This document shows, in pieces, positions 1 through 8,229 of a stretch of DNA of 33,945 bases. Each line of letters opens with the position of its first letter. Within the stretch, counting starts at the first letter, position 1. The position numbers and the translations under genes were made by a program. Location of the stretch: assembly GCA_934645175.1 (NCBI GenBank), contig CAKUDE010000024.1, forward strand, positions 1 through 33,945, written 5' to 3'. Under the pieces are notes generated by a model. The model saw nothing but the letters and a program-made list of their open reading frames with translations. It was not told the origin of the DNA and did not search any database. Source of the DNA: an uncultured Oscillospiraceae bacterium. Its GTDB lineage: Bacteria > Bacillota > Clostridia > Oscillospirales > Oscillospiraceae.

Positions 1-1781
1 CCTATGAGCTGATTCCGTCCCGCTTCTCCGAGCTTACGCCGGAGCCGACGGAGCCCTCCATTCCGACGGAATCGAAGAATCCGACTGATCCGACCGAGAA
101 GCCGACCGATCCGGTGCATACGCATACCCTGAAGCACCTTCCTGCGACGAGTGCAACCTGCACCCAGCCGGGCGTTGCAGAATGCTGGGTCTGCGAAACC
201 TGCGGGAAGATGTTTGGCGATGCCGAAGCAAAGAATGAAATCACCCAACGAATAATAACTGAATCGGCGCTGGGACATGATTGGGATGAAATTGAAGCGG
301 TCGCCCCGGAGCATGAGAACGATGAAGACGGCACGAAAGCCGGACGTAAGTGCAATAACTGCGGCCTCGTAGAGGGCTGCGCCGTGATTCCTGCGCACAC
401 TTTCGGCCCGGATCACATCTGCACCGAACCGACTTGCCAAAAATATGAGGGCGCCGTGACCGTCAAGAGTGAGAATGAATTCCTGGAGGTCGTTTCGGAG
501 GCATATTACGATGGCAAAACCGCCGCCATCCGATTGGGGAATAATGTTACGCTTTCCCAGACTGAATATAATAGTATTGACTTCAGCAACATCGTTGACC
601 TGGATTTGAACGGTAAAACTCTGACAGCAAATTACGGGTTTGATTTAAGCTACTACTTTTTGAATGAAGACTGGGACACGGCGGATGCTCGTCTCACCGT
701 GCGCCGCGGCACAATCAATTATACCGCGCCGGAGAAAGACGGCGCCAGTCTTTCGAAAGTTACGCCCCTCTTCCAACTGTCTTACAGCGCCGAGTTGAGC
801 CTGAAGAATGTTACCGTGGATGCGGATATGAACCGTGTATCGAGCAGTATACGGCAAAATTCTCCTTATAATGTTAAGTCGTACAGTGGATCGGTAATTT
901 ACATCGAGTGCGCCAGCGGTTCGTCGGTGAAGGTCAACGTTGATGCATCGACGATCACCAGTGCCGGCCACTGTATTGCGACAAGAGATCCTTATGGGTG
1001 GAGCAAGAACAAAACCTTTAACAATATCATTGAGCTAAAGAATTCCAAACTGATTACGAAATACTGCGGCGAGAAGGGTGCCGCGACCGGCGGTAAGACC
1101 AATATGGCGATCTATATGTCGCAGCCCGGAACGCTGCTCATTGAGAACTGCCAAATCGCCGGAGAGCGTAACGCCGTCTTCCTCCGCTGCGGAACGGCGA
1201 CGATCAAAAATTCCGTTCTGGTGCGGCCGTACAAGGTGAGCGAATTTACACTTGATAATACAAATTACGACACGTATTATGAGCAGCTGGTCGGACTGAG
1301 TGACGCTGATTATGTCTTAGGGAACCAAAAAGATGTGAAGTGGGGGAGTGCAGAGGGAGGAAAGCTCCGTGCCCCGCTTGCAACGCTTGCGGTCGGAAGT
1401 AAATTAGCCGAAGAGGGGAAAGGCGGGCCTATTGACGCCAAGTACGGTGCAGCCGCCGAATGTGAGCTCGTTAATACAAAGGTCTATGCGCCCTGTGATG
1501 AGACGGAAACGGTCAATGTGGCTTACATCTTAAATTTGAACGACGAGAATGGGTATGAACTAGAGAAAAAATATACAATCAATGATCTGAACATTTCCTT
1601 GGAATTTGCTAAAGTAGTTGACAGTAACACAGGCAACAAAGCTGCCGGCGGCAAGGTGATCTACATCTGCGGCAATGACACCTATAAGGCTACACTGAAC
1701 TATGATGCGAACTGCTCCTTCGGCAACATCATCGCGCAGGGCGAGTATTATTATACAGTGACAGGCCCAAAATCTAATTGA
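1..1781 (+). CDS. Secreted Cys-rich / beta-helix surface protein, 5'-partial
   Basis: The reading frame is already open at the window edge (codons from base 3), so the start lies upstream. It encodes a Pro/Thr/Glu-rich linker (TEPS, TDPTEKPTDP), then two or three short Cys modules (CETCGK, CNNCG, a CTEPTC motif) with His-containing spacers, then a long region of short alternating hydrophobic strands (for example LDLNGKTLTANYGF, IENCQIAGERNAVFLRCGTATIKNS). That last part resembles a right-handed parallel beta-helix of the pectate-lyase type. No SLH domain or sortase motif is visible at the C-terminus; it ends at a TGA at 1779-1781. An extracellular structural or adhesive role is inferred from architecture. 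The Cys modules resemble those at 19760-20330 in the SLH protein of this window. Exact family not recognised. Confidence 0.8.
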   Translation, partial: YELIPSRFSELTPEPTEPSIPTESKNPTDPTEKPTDPVHTHTLKHLPATSATCTQPGVAECWVCETCGKMFGDAEAKNEITQRIITESALGHDWDEIEAVAPEHENDEDGTKAGRKCNNCGLVEGCAVIPAHTFGPDHICTEPTCQKYEGAVTVKSENEFLEVVSEAYYDGKTAAIRLGNNVTLSQTEYNSIDFSNIVDLDLNGKTLTANYGFDLSYYFLNEDWDTADARLTVRRGTINYTAPEKDGASLSKVTPLFQLSYSAELSLKNVTVDADMNRVSSSIRQNSPYNVKSYSGSVIYIECASGSSVKVNVDASTITSAGHCIATRDPYGWSKNKTFNNIIELKNSKLITKYCGEKGAATGGKTNMAIYMSQPGTLLIENCQIAGERNAVFLRCGTATIKNSVLVRPYKVSEFTLDNTNYDTYYEQLVGLSDADYVLGNQKDVKWGSAEGGKLRAPLATLAVGSKLAEEGKGGPIDAKYGAAAECELVNTKVYAPCDETETVNVAYILNLNDENGYELEKKYTINDLNISLEFAKVVDSNTGNKAAGGKVIYICGNDTYKATLNYDANCSFGNIIAQGEYYYTVTGPKSN

Positions 1782-1826
1782 TACCTCTTCAACGCTCTCT
1801 TTAATATCCCTTTGAACCACGCGCGG

Positions 1827-1861
1827 GCGGGCGTCCTTCCGGACGCCCGCTTGCGCTTTTT
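1827..1861 (+). terminator. Rho-independent terminator after the surface protein gene
   Basis: A perfect 10-bp stem (1827-1836 with 1841-1850) has the loop TTCC and is followed by TTGCGCTTTTT. It lies 46 bases after the stop codon. Confidence 0.8.
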
Positions 1862-1870
1862 CGGCGGCTC

Positions 1871-2154
1871 CGTGGTTCTCGCAATGACAGTACACACACG
1901 AGATTGCCACGGCCACTGGCGTGGCCTCGCAATGACAGGGGGGTATGTGTCATTGCGAGGAGGGCGCAAGCCCGACGTGGCGTGCCTGTTATTTGTCATT
2001 GCGAGGAGGGCGCAAGCCCGACGTGGCAATCTAGTGCAGGGTCTTACAAGAGATTGCCACGACCCCTTCGGGGTCTCGCAATGACATATCGGCAGATTGC
2101 TGCGGCTGCCGGTGTGGCTTTGACATAGCGTTCCTGCCGTCTTTGCAATGACAT
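1871..2154. repeat. Cluster of short palindromic interspersed repeats
   Basis: Four clear units of 34-39 bp lie here. Units at 1901-1937 and 2051-2086 read AGATTGCCACG...CTCGCAATGACA. Units at 1948-1981 (truncated at its right end) and 1994-2032 are the same element in the opposite orientation (TGTCATTGCGAG...CGTGGCAATCT). Each has its own internal hairpin: GGCCAC/GTGGCC, GGGC-GCAA-GCCC (twice) and GACCCC/GGGGTC. Degenerate remnants sit at 1871-1890 and about 2091-2154. The ends form an imperfect terminal inverted repeat around ATTGC. This is REP/MITE-like, with no transposase inside the window. The cluster fills the intergenic space before the acyltransferase promoter; no gene is credible here. 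Confidence 0.85.
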
Positions 2155-2185
2155 ACGGGGAATAGCGGGAATCCCGGCCAAGCAC

Positions 2186-2214
2186 TTGCGTTTTTGTGCA
2201 AAAGGGAGTATAAT
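2186..2214 (+). promoter_or_regulatory. Sigma-A-type promoter for the acyltransferase operon
   Basis: TTGCGT (2186-2191), a 17-base spacer and TATAAT (2209-2214). The predicted start of transcription is about 25 bases before the ATG at 2246. Confidence 0.75.
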
Positions 2215-2245
2215 GTCATAAACAGGAGAAAGGTGGGTCGGAAGG

Positions 2246-3532
2246 ATGAAAATCAAAACTGCCGCACTGCCCTATGAAGCCGTTCTCGCGCTTCCGAAGG
2301 AGATCCGGCGTAAGCCGAAACGGCCGGGTATCGTGCTGCGCACGCTTGTGCGCCTGCTCGCCGTCGGCGATCTGCGCGCTACAAACTTTACCTGCCGGAA
2401 GATCGGTATGGAGCGTCTTGCCAAGGACGAACCCTGCCTGATACTGATGAACCATTCCAGCTTCATCGACCTGAAGATCGCCTCCGCGCTGCTGTACCCG
2501 CGCCCGTTCAACATTGTCTGCACCTCGGACGGCTTTGTCGGCAAAAGCGCTCTGATGCGCAGCCTTGGCTGCATTCCGACGAAAAAGTTTCTGTCCGACC
2601 CCAAGCTGGTCTATGATATGCTCTACGCCGTGCGGACGCTCAAGTCCTCCGTATTGATGTACCCCGAGGCAAGCTACAGCTTCGACGGCACCGCCACGCC
2701 TCTGCCGCAAAGCATCGGCAAGTGCCTGAAGCTGCTGCGCGTGCCCGTTGTGATGATCCGCACCTACGGCGCGTTTACGCGCGACCCGCTGTATAATAAT
2801 CTGCGCCTGCGGCGCGTCGATGTCCGCGCAGAGATGGAATATCTGCTTTCTCCGGACGAAATTGCAGAGAAAACGCCCGCACAGCTCAACGCGCTGCTGG
2901 AGGAACAGTTCTCCTTTGATCATTTCCGCTGGCAGGAGCGAGAGCGGGTGCGTGTTACCGAGCCGTTCCGTGCCGACGGCCTGAACCGCGTGCTTTATAA
3001 ATGCCCCGCGTGCGCTGCCGAGGGAAGAATGCAGAGCGGCGGCGAGCGCCTGCGCTGCTCGGCCTGCGGCAAGGAGTACCGTATGGACGAGCTGGGTCGG
3101 ATGCAGGCGCTTACGGGCGAGACGGAATTCCCGCACATCCCGGACTGGTATCGCTGGCAGCGGCAATGTGTCCGCGAAGAACTGGAGCAGGGAAGCTACC
3201 GCATGGAGGTCGATGTGGACATCTATATGCTCGTTGACAGCAAGTGCGTCTACCGCGTCGGCGAGGGGCGGCTTTTACACACGACCGACGGCTTCCGCCT
3301 GACCGGCTGCAAGGGTAAGCTGGATTACCGCCAGGCTCCCGGTGCATCCTACAGCCTCTACTCCGATTTTTTCTGGTATGAAATGGGCGACGTGATCTGC
3401 ATCGGCAACCACGATGCGTTGTATTACTGCTTTCCGAAAAACGCCGGGGACGTCGTTGCAAAGGCGCGACTGGCTGCCGAGGAGCTGTATCGCCTAACCG
3501 CACGCCAACGAAGAACCGATAAGGAGACATAA
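2246..3532 (+). CDS. PlsC-family 1-acylglycerol-3-phosphate acyltransferase with C-terminal zinc ribbon
   Basis: The N-terminal ~230 residues carry the acyltransferase HX4D motif (NHSSFID, about residue 69) and a second block (YPEASYSFDG, about residue 139) matching the conserved PEG/EGT region of the LPLAT/PlsC superfamily. Such enzymes transfer an acyl chain to a glycerophosphate-type acceptor at the membrane. After about residue 250 a four-Cys zinc-ribbon-like motif (CPAC...CSAC) begins, followed by ~150 residues I do not recognise. At 428 residues it is far longer than a plain PlsC (~240). The start has GGAAGG just upstream and AGGAG 18 bases away. It lies one base upstream of a membrane protein gene, so the two are co-transcribed. 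The substrate cannot be told; lipid or glycolipid acylation is the inference. Confidence 0.8.
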   Translation: MKIKTAALPYEAVLALPKEIRRKPKRPGIVLRTLVRLLAVGDLRATNFTCRKIGMERLAKDEPCLILMNHSSFIDLKIASALLYPRPFNIVCTSDGFVGKSALMRSLGCIPTKKFLSDPKLVYDMLYAVRTLKSSVLMYPEASYSFDGTATPLPQSIGKCLKLLRVPVVMIRTYGAFTRDPLYNNLRLRRVDVRAEMEYLLSPDEIAEKTPAQLNALLEEQFSFDHFRWQERERVRVTEPFRADGLNRVLYKCPACAAEGRMQSGGERLRCSACGKEYRMDELGRMQALTGETEFPHIPDWYRWQRQCVREELEQGSYRMEVDVDIYMLVDSKCVYRVGEGRLLHTTDGFRLTGCKGKLDYRQAPGASYSLYSDFFWYEMGDVICIGNHDALYYCFPKNAGDVVAKARLAAEELYRLTARQRRTDKET

Positions 3533-3533
3533 G

Positions 3534-4319
3534 ATGCAGGCTTTCTTTGAATGGACGGCATGGGAGATGACGCCGCAACGTCCTTACGGCGCGTTTCATC
3601 TGATTTTTGCGGGTGTCGGACTTCTCTTGTGCGTATTGCTTGCGCGACGGTTGCGCGATACGGGGAAAAGCGGCAATCGCGCCGTGTTTCTGATCTGCGG
3701 TCTGCTGGTGCTGCTTCTGGAAGGGTATCGACAGCTTTTCTACTGCTTCGTGATTGGAAACGGTCAGTATGTCTGGCGGGTGCTTCCGTTCCGACTCGAC
3801 AATATGCCGATATATCTTTTCCTTCCGGCGGCGCTTCTGCCGAAGAGCCGCGTCAAACAGTCGATGTATGACTTTATGACCTCATATACGCTGTTTGCCG
3901 GTATCGCGGCGCTTGCCGAGCCGTCCGCTCTGCTGAGTGAGTATGTTGTGCTGACCGTTGCCTCTTTTTTGCAGCGGCTTCTGATTGTTTTTGTCGGCTT
4001 GTATCTCGGCTTCTCCCGCCGTGGCGGACGCAGGCTGTCCGATTTCCCGCGTGCAGCGCTCGTGTTTGCCGTGTTCTGCGCAATTGCTGTTGGAATTGAG
4101 CTCTTGCTGCGCGAAGCGCCCTTTGGGCCGGTGCAGGTATCCCGGATCGGCTCGATCGGTTCGTCGCTGCCTGCTTTTAAAATGTTGCTTGAACGCTTTG
4201 GATGGTATGTGCAAATCCCCGCTTATCTTCTGTCGCTGACGGCGGGCGCGTTCCTTGCCTTCTTCCCGTTTACACGTCTGCGCAGCCGGCTGCTCCGCGA
4301 GCAGTCCGTTGCAGCGTGA
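3534..4319 (+). CDS. Multi-pass membrane protein, YwaF/TMEM164-like
   Basis: 261 residues with about six or seven hydrophobic segments (first at roughly 22-40, last at roughly 228-245), separated by Arg-rich loops. The start (FFEW...PYGAFHL) and the central RLDNMPIYLFLPAALL segment resemble the TIGR02206/YwaF family of integral membrane proteins, related to TMEM164. AAGGAG ends seven bases before the ATG, and the ATG is one base after the preceding stop, so translation is coupled to the acyltransferase. TMEM164 proteins have been linked to acyl transfer in lipid remodelling, which would suit the neighbour, but that transfer of function is inference. Family assignment is from memory of motif style, so moderate. 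Confidence 0.65.
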   Translation: MQAFFEWTAWEMTPQRPYGAFHLIFAGVGLLLCVLLARRLRDTGKSGNRAVFLICGLLVLLLEGYRQLFYCFVIGNGQYVWRVLPFRLDNMPIYLFLPAALLPKSRVKQSMYDFMTSYTLFAGIAALAEPSALLSEYVVLTVASFLQRLLIVFVGLYLGFSRRGGRRLSDFPRAALVFAVFCAIAVGIELLLREAPFGPVQVSRIGSIGSSLPAFKMLLERFGWYVQIPAYLLSLTAGAFLAFFPFTRLRSRLLREQSVAA

Positions 4320-4321
4320 GC

Positions 4322-4355
4322 GCAAAAAGCTCCGGCATACGCCGGAGCCTTTTGC
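4322..4355. terminator. Bidirectional terminator between convergent genes
   Basis: GCTCCGGC-ATAC-GCCGGAGC is flanked by A-rich and T-rich arms (GCAAAAA...CTTTTGC), so it can terminate both the membrane protein operon on the plus strand and the DUF378 gene on the minus strand. Confidence 0.8.
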
Positions 4356-4356
4356 G

Positions 4357-4566
4357 TCAAAGATTTTCGGTTGCACCGAGCGAGTTGCGGCGGAATAACA
4401 GTGAGATGCACCACAGGCCTGCCAGTCCGACGATGGTGTAGATAATGCGGCTGACAAGCGCGCCCTGCCCTCCGAAGATCCATGCAACGAGGTCAAATTT
4501 GAAAATGCCAACCAGGCCCCAATTGAGAGAGCCGATGATGCTCAGGATCAGAGCAATCGTGTCCAT
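4357..4566 (-). CDS. DUF378 family small membrane protein
   Basis: A 69-residue protein with two hydrophobic helices. The LSIIGSLNWGLVGIF and RIIYTIVGLAGLW motifs are typical of DUF378 (YuzA-like) proteins. The start is supported by GGAGGAGG seven bases upstream on the minus strand. Function is unknown for the family. It stands alone between two plus-strand operons and converges on the terminator at 4322-4355. Confidence 0.85.
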   Translation of the reverse strand: MDTIALILSIIGSLNWGLVGIFKFDLVAWIFGGQGALVSRIIYTIVGLAGLWCISLLFRRNSLGATENL

Positions 4567-4678
4567 TGCGTTTCCTCCTCCGATTCATTACTGCCCCTAG
4601 TATGAGCGGTTTTTCACGGAACTATACGGAGCAACGCGGCTCTTTTTTTCAAAAATTGCGTGAAAAATGAAAAAAGAC

Positions 4679-4707
4679 TATACAAATACGAATATATGCA
4701 GTATAAT
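4679..4707 (+). promoter_or_regulatory. Possible promoter for the DUF1015-ispE operon
   Basis: A perfect TATAAT (4702-4707) is preceded, at 17 bases, by a weak -35 (TATACA). It lies 44 bases upstream of the DUF1015 start. Confidence 0.5.
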
Positions 4708-4751
4708 GACACGGAACAAGCAAAAATTTGTGAGAAAGGCTGATTTTTCTT

Positions 4752-5993
4752 ATGAACGCTTTTTTACCCGCTGACATTCTGTTCCCCCAGGTCGATTCCA
4801 TGGAGAAATGGGCGGTTATCGCCTGCGACCAGTTCACGTCCGATCCTGCCTACTGGGAGCGTGTCCGCAAGAACGCAGAGGGTGCGCCCTCCACGATCAA
4901 CCTGATCCTGCCCGAGGCCGAGCTCGGAACCCCGCAGGAGGCGGAGCATACCGCCCTCATTAACCGCACGATGGCAGAATACCTGAAGAACAACATTTTC
5001 CGCACGCTGCCCGGCTCCTTCGTTTATGTTGAGCGCACGCTGGATAACGGCACCGTTCGCAAAGGCCTTGTCGGCATGGTCGATCTGGATGCCTACGACT
5101 ATTCCGTCGGCTCCACCTCTGCCATCCGTGCAACGGAGCGTACCGTTGTTGAGCGTATTCCGCCGCGTATGCGTGTACGCCGTGACGCCCCTATTGAACT
5201 GCCGCATATTCTTATGCTCTGCGACGATCATGAGAAGTGCCTGATTGAGCCGATTGCAGCCGGTAAGGACAAGCTCGAAAAGCTCTATGATTTTGAGCTG
5301 ATGGAGGGTGGCCACAATATTAAGGGCTGGTTGGTTGACGGAGAAGCCGCCGCGGCATTCAATGCCCGCCTGACCGATTATACCGCAAACGTCGGCAAGA
5401 AGTATGCCGATCTCAAGGGCGTTCCGATGGTCTTTGCCGTCGGCGACGGCAACCATTCGCTGGCGACCGCGAAGTCCTGCTATGAAGAGCTGAAGGCGAA
5501 AAACCCCGGCGTCGATCTTTCCGATCATCCCGCACGCTTTGCTCTTGTCGAGCTGGAAAACATCCACGATGAAGCGCAGGTCTTTGAACCGATCCATCGC
5601 GTGATTACCAAGTGCGATCCCTGGGCGCTGCTTGAGGCTTTGAAGAACGAGGCCTGCGCCGAGGGCGGCTATGAGATTCGCTGGTATATCGGCGAGGAGT
5701 CCGGTGTGATTTCTCTCGACCGCAGCAAGAGCCAGCTCGCCGTTGGCGTTCTGCAGGGCTTCCTGGACGCTTATCTGAAGCGCAGCGAGGGCGAGATCGA
5801 CTATATCCATGACGACGATGCGCTCATCGCCCTGGCCGAGCAGGAAAACGCCATCGGCTTCCTGCTGCCTGCCATGGAAAAGAGCCAGCTTTTCCGCGGC
5901 GTTATTGCCGACGGTATTCTGCCGCGTAAGACCTTCTCAATGGGCCACAGCCGTGAGAAGCGTTACTATCTCGAGGCCAGAAAGATCAAATGA
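4752..5993 (+). CDS. DUF1015 domain-containing protein
   Basis: 413 residues, full-length for DUF1015. Recognisable blocks are the N-terminal VIACDQFTSDPAYWERV, the central VFAVGDGNHSLATAKSCYE (the family's DG-H motif) and the C-terminal GFLLPAM...LPRKTFSMGHS region. No enzymatic role is established for the family; it is often encoded near amino-acid or central metabolism genes. GAGAAAGG lies about 13 bases before the ATG, a rather long spacing. The last codons overlap ispE by four bases (ATGA), indicating translational coupling. Confidence 0.88.
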   Translation: MNAFLPADILFPQVDSMEKWAVIACDQFTSDPAYWERVRKNAEGAPSTINLILPEAELGTPQEAEHTALINRTMAEYLKNNIFRTLPGSFVYVERTLDNGTVRKGLVGMVDLDAYDYSVGSTSAIRATERTVVERIPPRMRVRRDAPIELPHILMLCDDHEKCLIEPIAAGKDKLEKLYDFELMEGGHNIKGWLVDGEAAAAFNARLTDYTANVGKKYADLKGVPMVFAVGDGNHSLATAKSCYEELKAKNPGVDLSDHPARFALVELENIHDEAQVFEPIHRVITKCDPWALLEALKNEACAEGGYEIRWYIGEESGVISLDRSKSQLAVGVLQGFLDAYLKRSEGEIDYIHDDDALIALAEQENAIGFLLPAMEKSQLFRGVIADGILPRKTFSMGHSREKRYYLEARKIK

Positions 5994-6847
5994 TTCGCCT
6001 GACCGAGGGTGCACTTGCAAAAATTAACCTGACGCTCGACGTTTTGGAAAAGCGGTCTGACGGTTATCATGATATTTCGTCGATCATGCAAACCGTCTCT
6101 GTTCGCGACGATGTGGAGATCGAGCTGGATACGGGAAAGCCCTGGTGCGTTGAATGTGACAAGCCCGGTGTTCCCACGGATGAAAGCAATCTGGCGCTCC
6201 GTGCTGCGCGGCTGTTCTTTGAAACCCTTGGCGGTACGCCGGATGGCCTGACCGTCCGCATCACCAAGCGCATTCCGATGGGCGCGGGCCTTGCCGGCGG
6301 GAGCGCAGATGCTGCGGCGGTACTGCGTGCGCTGAATGCGCATCGGGGGTATCCGCTTTCCGTTTACGCTCTGTGTGAGTTGGGCGCGCAGTTTGGCTCG
6401 GATGTGCCGTTCTGCGTGCTGTGCGGTACGGCTCTTGTCGAGGGCAGGGGGGAACGGCTGACCAAGCTTCCGGACGCCCCTGAAATTTTCTTTGTTCTGT
6501 GCAAGCCGGAGCTGGCGCTCTCTACGGCGGAGCAGTATGCTGCGCTGGATGCGGCGCGGATCGGTCGACGGCCGGACAACACCGCCATGCGCGCAGCGCT
6601 TCAGCGTGGCGATCTGGAGGCAATCGGTAAGCAGCTTTGTAATGTCTTTGAAGATGTTACGATCCCGCAGCATACGGAGCTGAACTATATTAAATCCGTA
6701 ATGATGACCTACGGCGCCTACGGCGCGCAGATGACGGGCAGCGGTTCGGCGATTTTTGGAATCTTTGACACGTTCGAAGCGGCGGCGGTTGCCTGCACGA
6801 TGCTCAAGGAGAACTACCCGCAGGTTTTTATTGCAAGAGGCGTTTAA
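5990..6847 (+). CDS. ispE: 4-diphosphocytidyl-2-C-methyl-D-erythritol kinase
   Basis: IspE is a GHMP kinase that phosphorylates CDP-methylerythritol, the fourth step of the MEP isoprenoid pathway. Seen here: the N-terminal AKINLTLDVLEKRSDGYH block, the ATP-binding glycine-rich motif PMGAGLAGGSADAAA (about residue 94) and the C-terminal MTGSGSAIFG motif. The 285-residue length is normal. It starts inside the preceding stop codon (ATGA). Another MEP gene, dxs, lies about 2.7 kb downstream, so two pathway genes bracket the OLE-type RNA. Confidence 0.95.
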   Translation: MIRLTEGALAKINLTLDVLEKRSDGYHDISSIMQTVSVRDDVEIELDTGKPWCVECDKPGVPTDESNLALRAARLFFETLGGTPDGLTVRITKRIPMGAGLAGGSADAAAVLRALNAHRGYPLSVYALCELGAQFGSDVPFCVLCGTALVEGRGERLTKLPDAPEIFFVLCKPELALSTAEQYAALDAARIGRRPDNTAMRAALQRGDLEAIGKQLCNVFEDVTIPQHTELNYIKSVMMTYGAYGAQMTGSGSAIFGIFDTFEAAAVACTMLKENYPQVFIARGV

Positions 6848-6855
6848 AACTACGG

Positions 6856-6886
6856 ATCACCGCCCATACTCTGGGCGGTGATTTTT
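6856..6886 (+). terminator. Hairpin overlapping the spoIIR ribosome-binding site
   Basis: An 11-bp stem (6856-6866 with 6872-6882) is followed by T5, a normal intrinsic terminator shape after ispE. Its 3' arm contains GGCGGTGAT, a near match to the Shine-Dalgarno extension GGAGGTGAT, and the spoIIR ATG follows directly at 6887. It may therefore act as a terminator, as an RBS-masking hairpin, or both. Confidence 0.6.
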
Positions 6887-7501
6887 ATGAAAACAAGAAT
6901 TATTTGCTGGCTTTTACTGGTGGCATTGATGACTGCCGGAGTATTCTCGGTACAGACGCTGCTGGAACAGCGCGCACTGGCGCAAAAGACCGTCCGTCTG
7001 CATGTTGTGGCAAATTCCGATTCTGCCGACGACCAGGAACAGAAGCTGCGTGTGCGCGATGCCATACTGCGTCAGGTTTCCACGCTGACCGCGCAATGTC
7101 GCAATGCCGATGAGGCGCGAACGGTTTTGTCGGATCACCTTGACGGGTTGCGCAGCGCGGCGCTCGACGTGCTGCGTGCCGAAAACTCGCAGGAAGAGAT
7201 CAGGGTGACATTGGAGACGGAGCGCTTTGATACTCGGCGCTATGACACCTTTGCGCTTCCTGCGGGAGAGTATCCCTCTTTGCGCGTGTGTATCGGAAAT
7301 GCAGAGGGGAAAAACTGGTGGTGTGTGGTATTTCCGTCTCTCTGTACGGCGGCGACTGCAAGCGATGTCGGAAAATCGGCCGAGGCAGGCGGTTTTGACA
7401 GAACAGAGTCCGAGCTGATTACCGGTGGGCCGGAGGAATACCGCCTGCGGTTCAAAACGTTGGAATGGCTCAAGAGTCTCTCGGATTTTTTGTTTCGCTG
7501 A
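6887..7501 (+). CDS. spoIIR: Stage II sporulation protein R
   Basis: SpoIIR is the secreted forespore signal that activates the SpoIIGA protease to process pro-sigma-E in the mother cell. Seen here: an N-terminal hydrophobic signal/anchor (about residues 4-21), the diagnostic VRLHVVANSDSADDQEQKLR block and the YPSLRVCIGNAEGKNWWCVV block ending FPSLC. The ATG at 6887 is preferred; an in-frame GTG at 6878 lies inside the hairpin stem. The length of 204 residues is usual. It is the main evidence that the organism sporulates. It follows ispE but appears separated by a hairpin. Confidence 0.92.
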   Translation: MKTRIICWLLLVALMTAGVFSVQTLLEQRALAQKTVRLHVVANSDSADDQEQKLRVRDAILRQVSTLTAQCRNADEARTVLSDHLDGLRSAALDVLRAENSQEEIRVTLETERFDTRRYDTFALPAGEYPSLRVCIGNAEGKNWWCVVFPSLCTAATASDVGKSAEAGGFDRTESELITGGPEEYRLRFKTLEWLKSLSDFLFR

Positions 7502-7567
7502 CTGCTTTTTCCCCTTTCCGAGGAGCGGTACATTGGCACAAAAAAAGCGAAAAATCGAAAAAAACAC

Positions 7568-7596
7568 TTGCTTTTTCAGCGCACACATGGTACAAT
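7568..7596 (+). promoter_or_regulatory. Promoter for rplS
   Basis: TTGCTT (7568-7573), a 17-base spacer and TACAAT (7591-7596). It leaves a leader of roughly 70 bases before rplS. The leader has GC-rich complementary segments (GCCGGCCGG, CGCCGGG) and could hold an L19-type autoregulatory leader, but I cannot verify that. Confidence 0.7.
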
Positions 7597-7676
7597 CGTC
7601 GGGTCTGCAAATGGGTGGTCCTCTGCCGGCCGGTCGCCGGGTATGAACGCCTAATAAAACTAGGAGGACATTTACT

Positions 7677-8018
7677 ATGGATCTGATGAAGGCCTTGACC
7701 AGCCAGTACATGAAGGAAGAACTGCCGCAGATGAACGTCGGCGACACCGTTCGTGTTCATGTCAAGATCAAGGAAGGCGCTCGTGAGAGAGTGCAGGTTT
7801 TTGAGGGAACGATCATTGCTCGCAAGCATGGCGGCATTGAGGAATCCATCACCGTTCGCCGTCTGAGCTACGGCGTCGGCTGCGAGAAGGTTTTCCCGGT
7901 TCATTCTCCCAACATCGTCAAGGTTGAGACCGTTCGTCGCGGTAAGGTTCGCCGTGCGAAGCTCTACTATCTGCGTGACCGCCTCGGCAAGGCTGCCAAG
8001 GTCAAGGAGAGAGTTTAA
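7677..8018 (+). CDS. rplS: Ribosomal protein bL19
   Basis: 113 residues, the normal length. The [27 protein letters not shown] and [13 protein letters not shown] blocks are diagnostic. bL19 sits at the 30S-50S interface. AGGAGG lies nine bases before the ATG. It is monocistronic here: its own promoter at 7568 and its own terminator at 8030. In many Firmicutes rplS follows trmD; that is not the case here. Confidence 0.97.
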   Translation: MDLMKALTSQYMKEELPQMNVGDTVRVHVKIKEGARERVQVFEGTIIARKHGGIEESITVRRLSYGVGCEKVFPVHSPNIVKVETVRRGKVRRAKLYYLRDRLGKAAKVKERV

Positions 8019-8029
8019 TCGAAGCATTT

Positions 8030-8066
8030 CCCCGTGCCTCCGTTGGAGACACGGGGTTGTGTTTTT
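8030..8066 (+). terminator. Intrinsic terminator after rplS
   Basis: CCCCGTG pairs with CACGGGG and the stem is extended by CTCC/GGAG; GTTTTT follows at 8061-8066. Between here and the promoter at 8195 (about 130 bases, AT-rich) I see nothing functional. Confidence 0.85.
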
Positions 8067-8194
8067 CTGCGGAAGTCATCCAATGCCGATATTCATCCCA
8101 TACGCTTAAAAATGGTTGTTCGCAATGTTACAATTTGGTTTTCGGCTATTCTCATGCAAATATACAAAAAATCGGTCTAAAAATAAAATTACTC

Positions 8195-8223
8195 TTGAAT
8201 AATGACGAGGGATATGGTATGAT
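8195..8223 (+). promoter_or_regulatory. Promoter of the OLE-type RNA
   Basis: TTGAAT (8195-8200), a 17-base spacer and TATGAT (8218-8223). Transcription would start at about 8230, exactly at the 5' arm of the RNA's closing helix. Confidence 0.8.
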
Positions 8224-8229
8224 GTATAC

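Noticed and set aside
1812..2185. Small open frames within the palindromic repeats
   Set aside because: They are translations of the repeats themselves (recurring IARRAQARRG and similar) and lack ribosome-binding sites.
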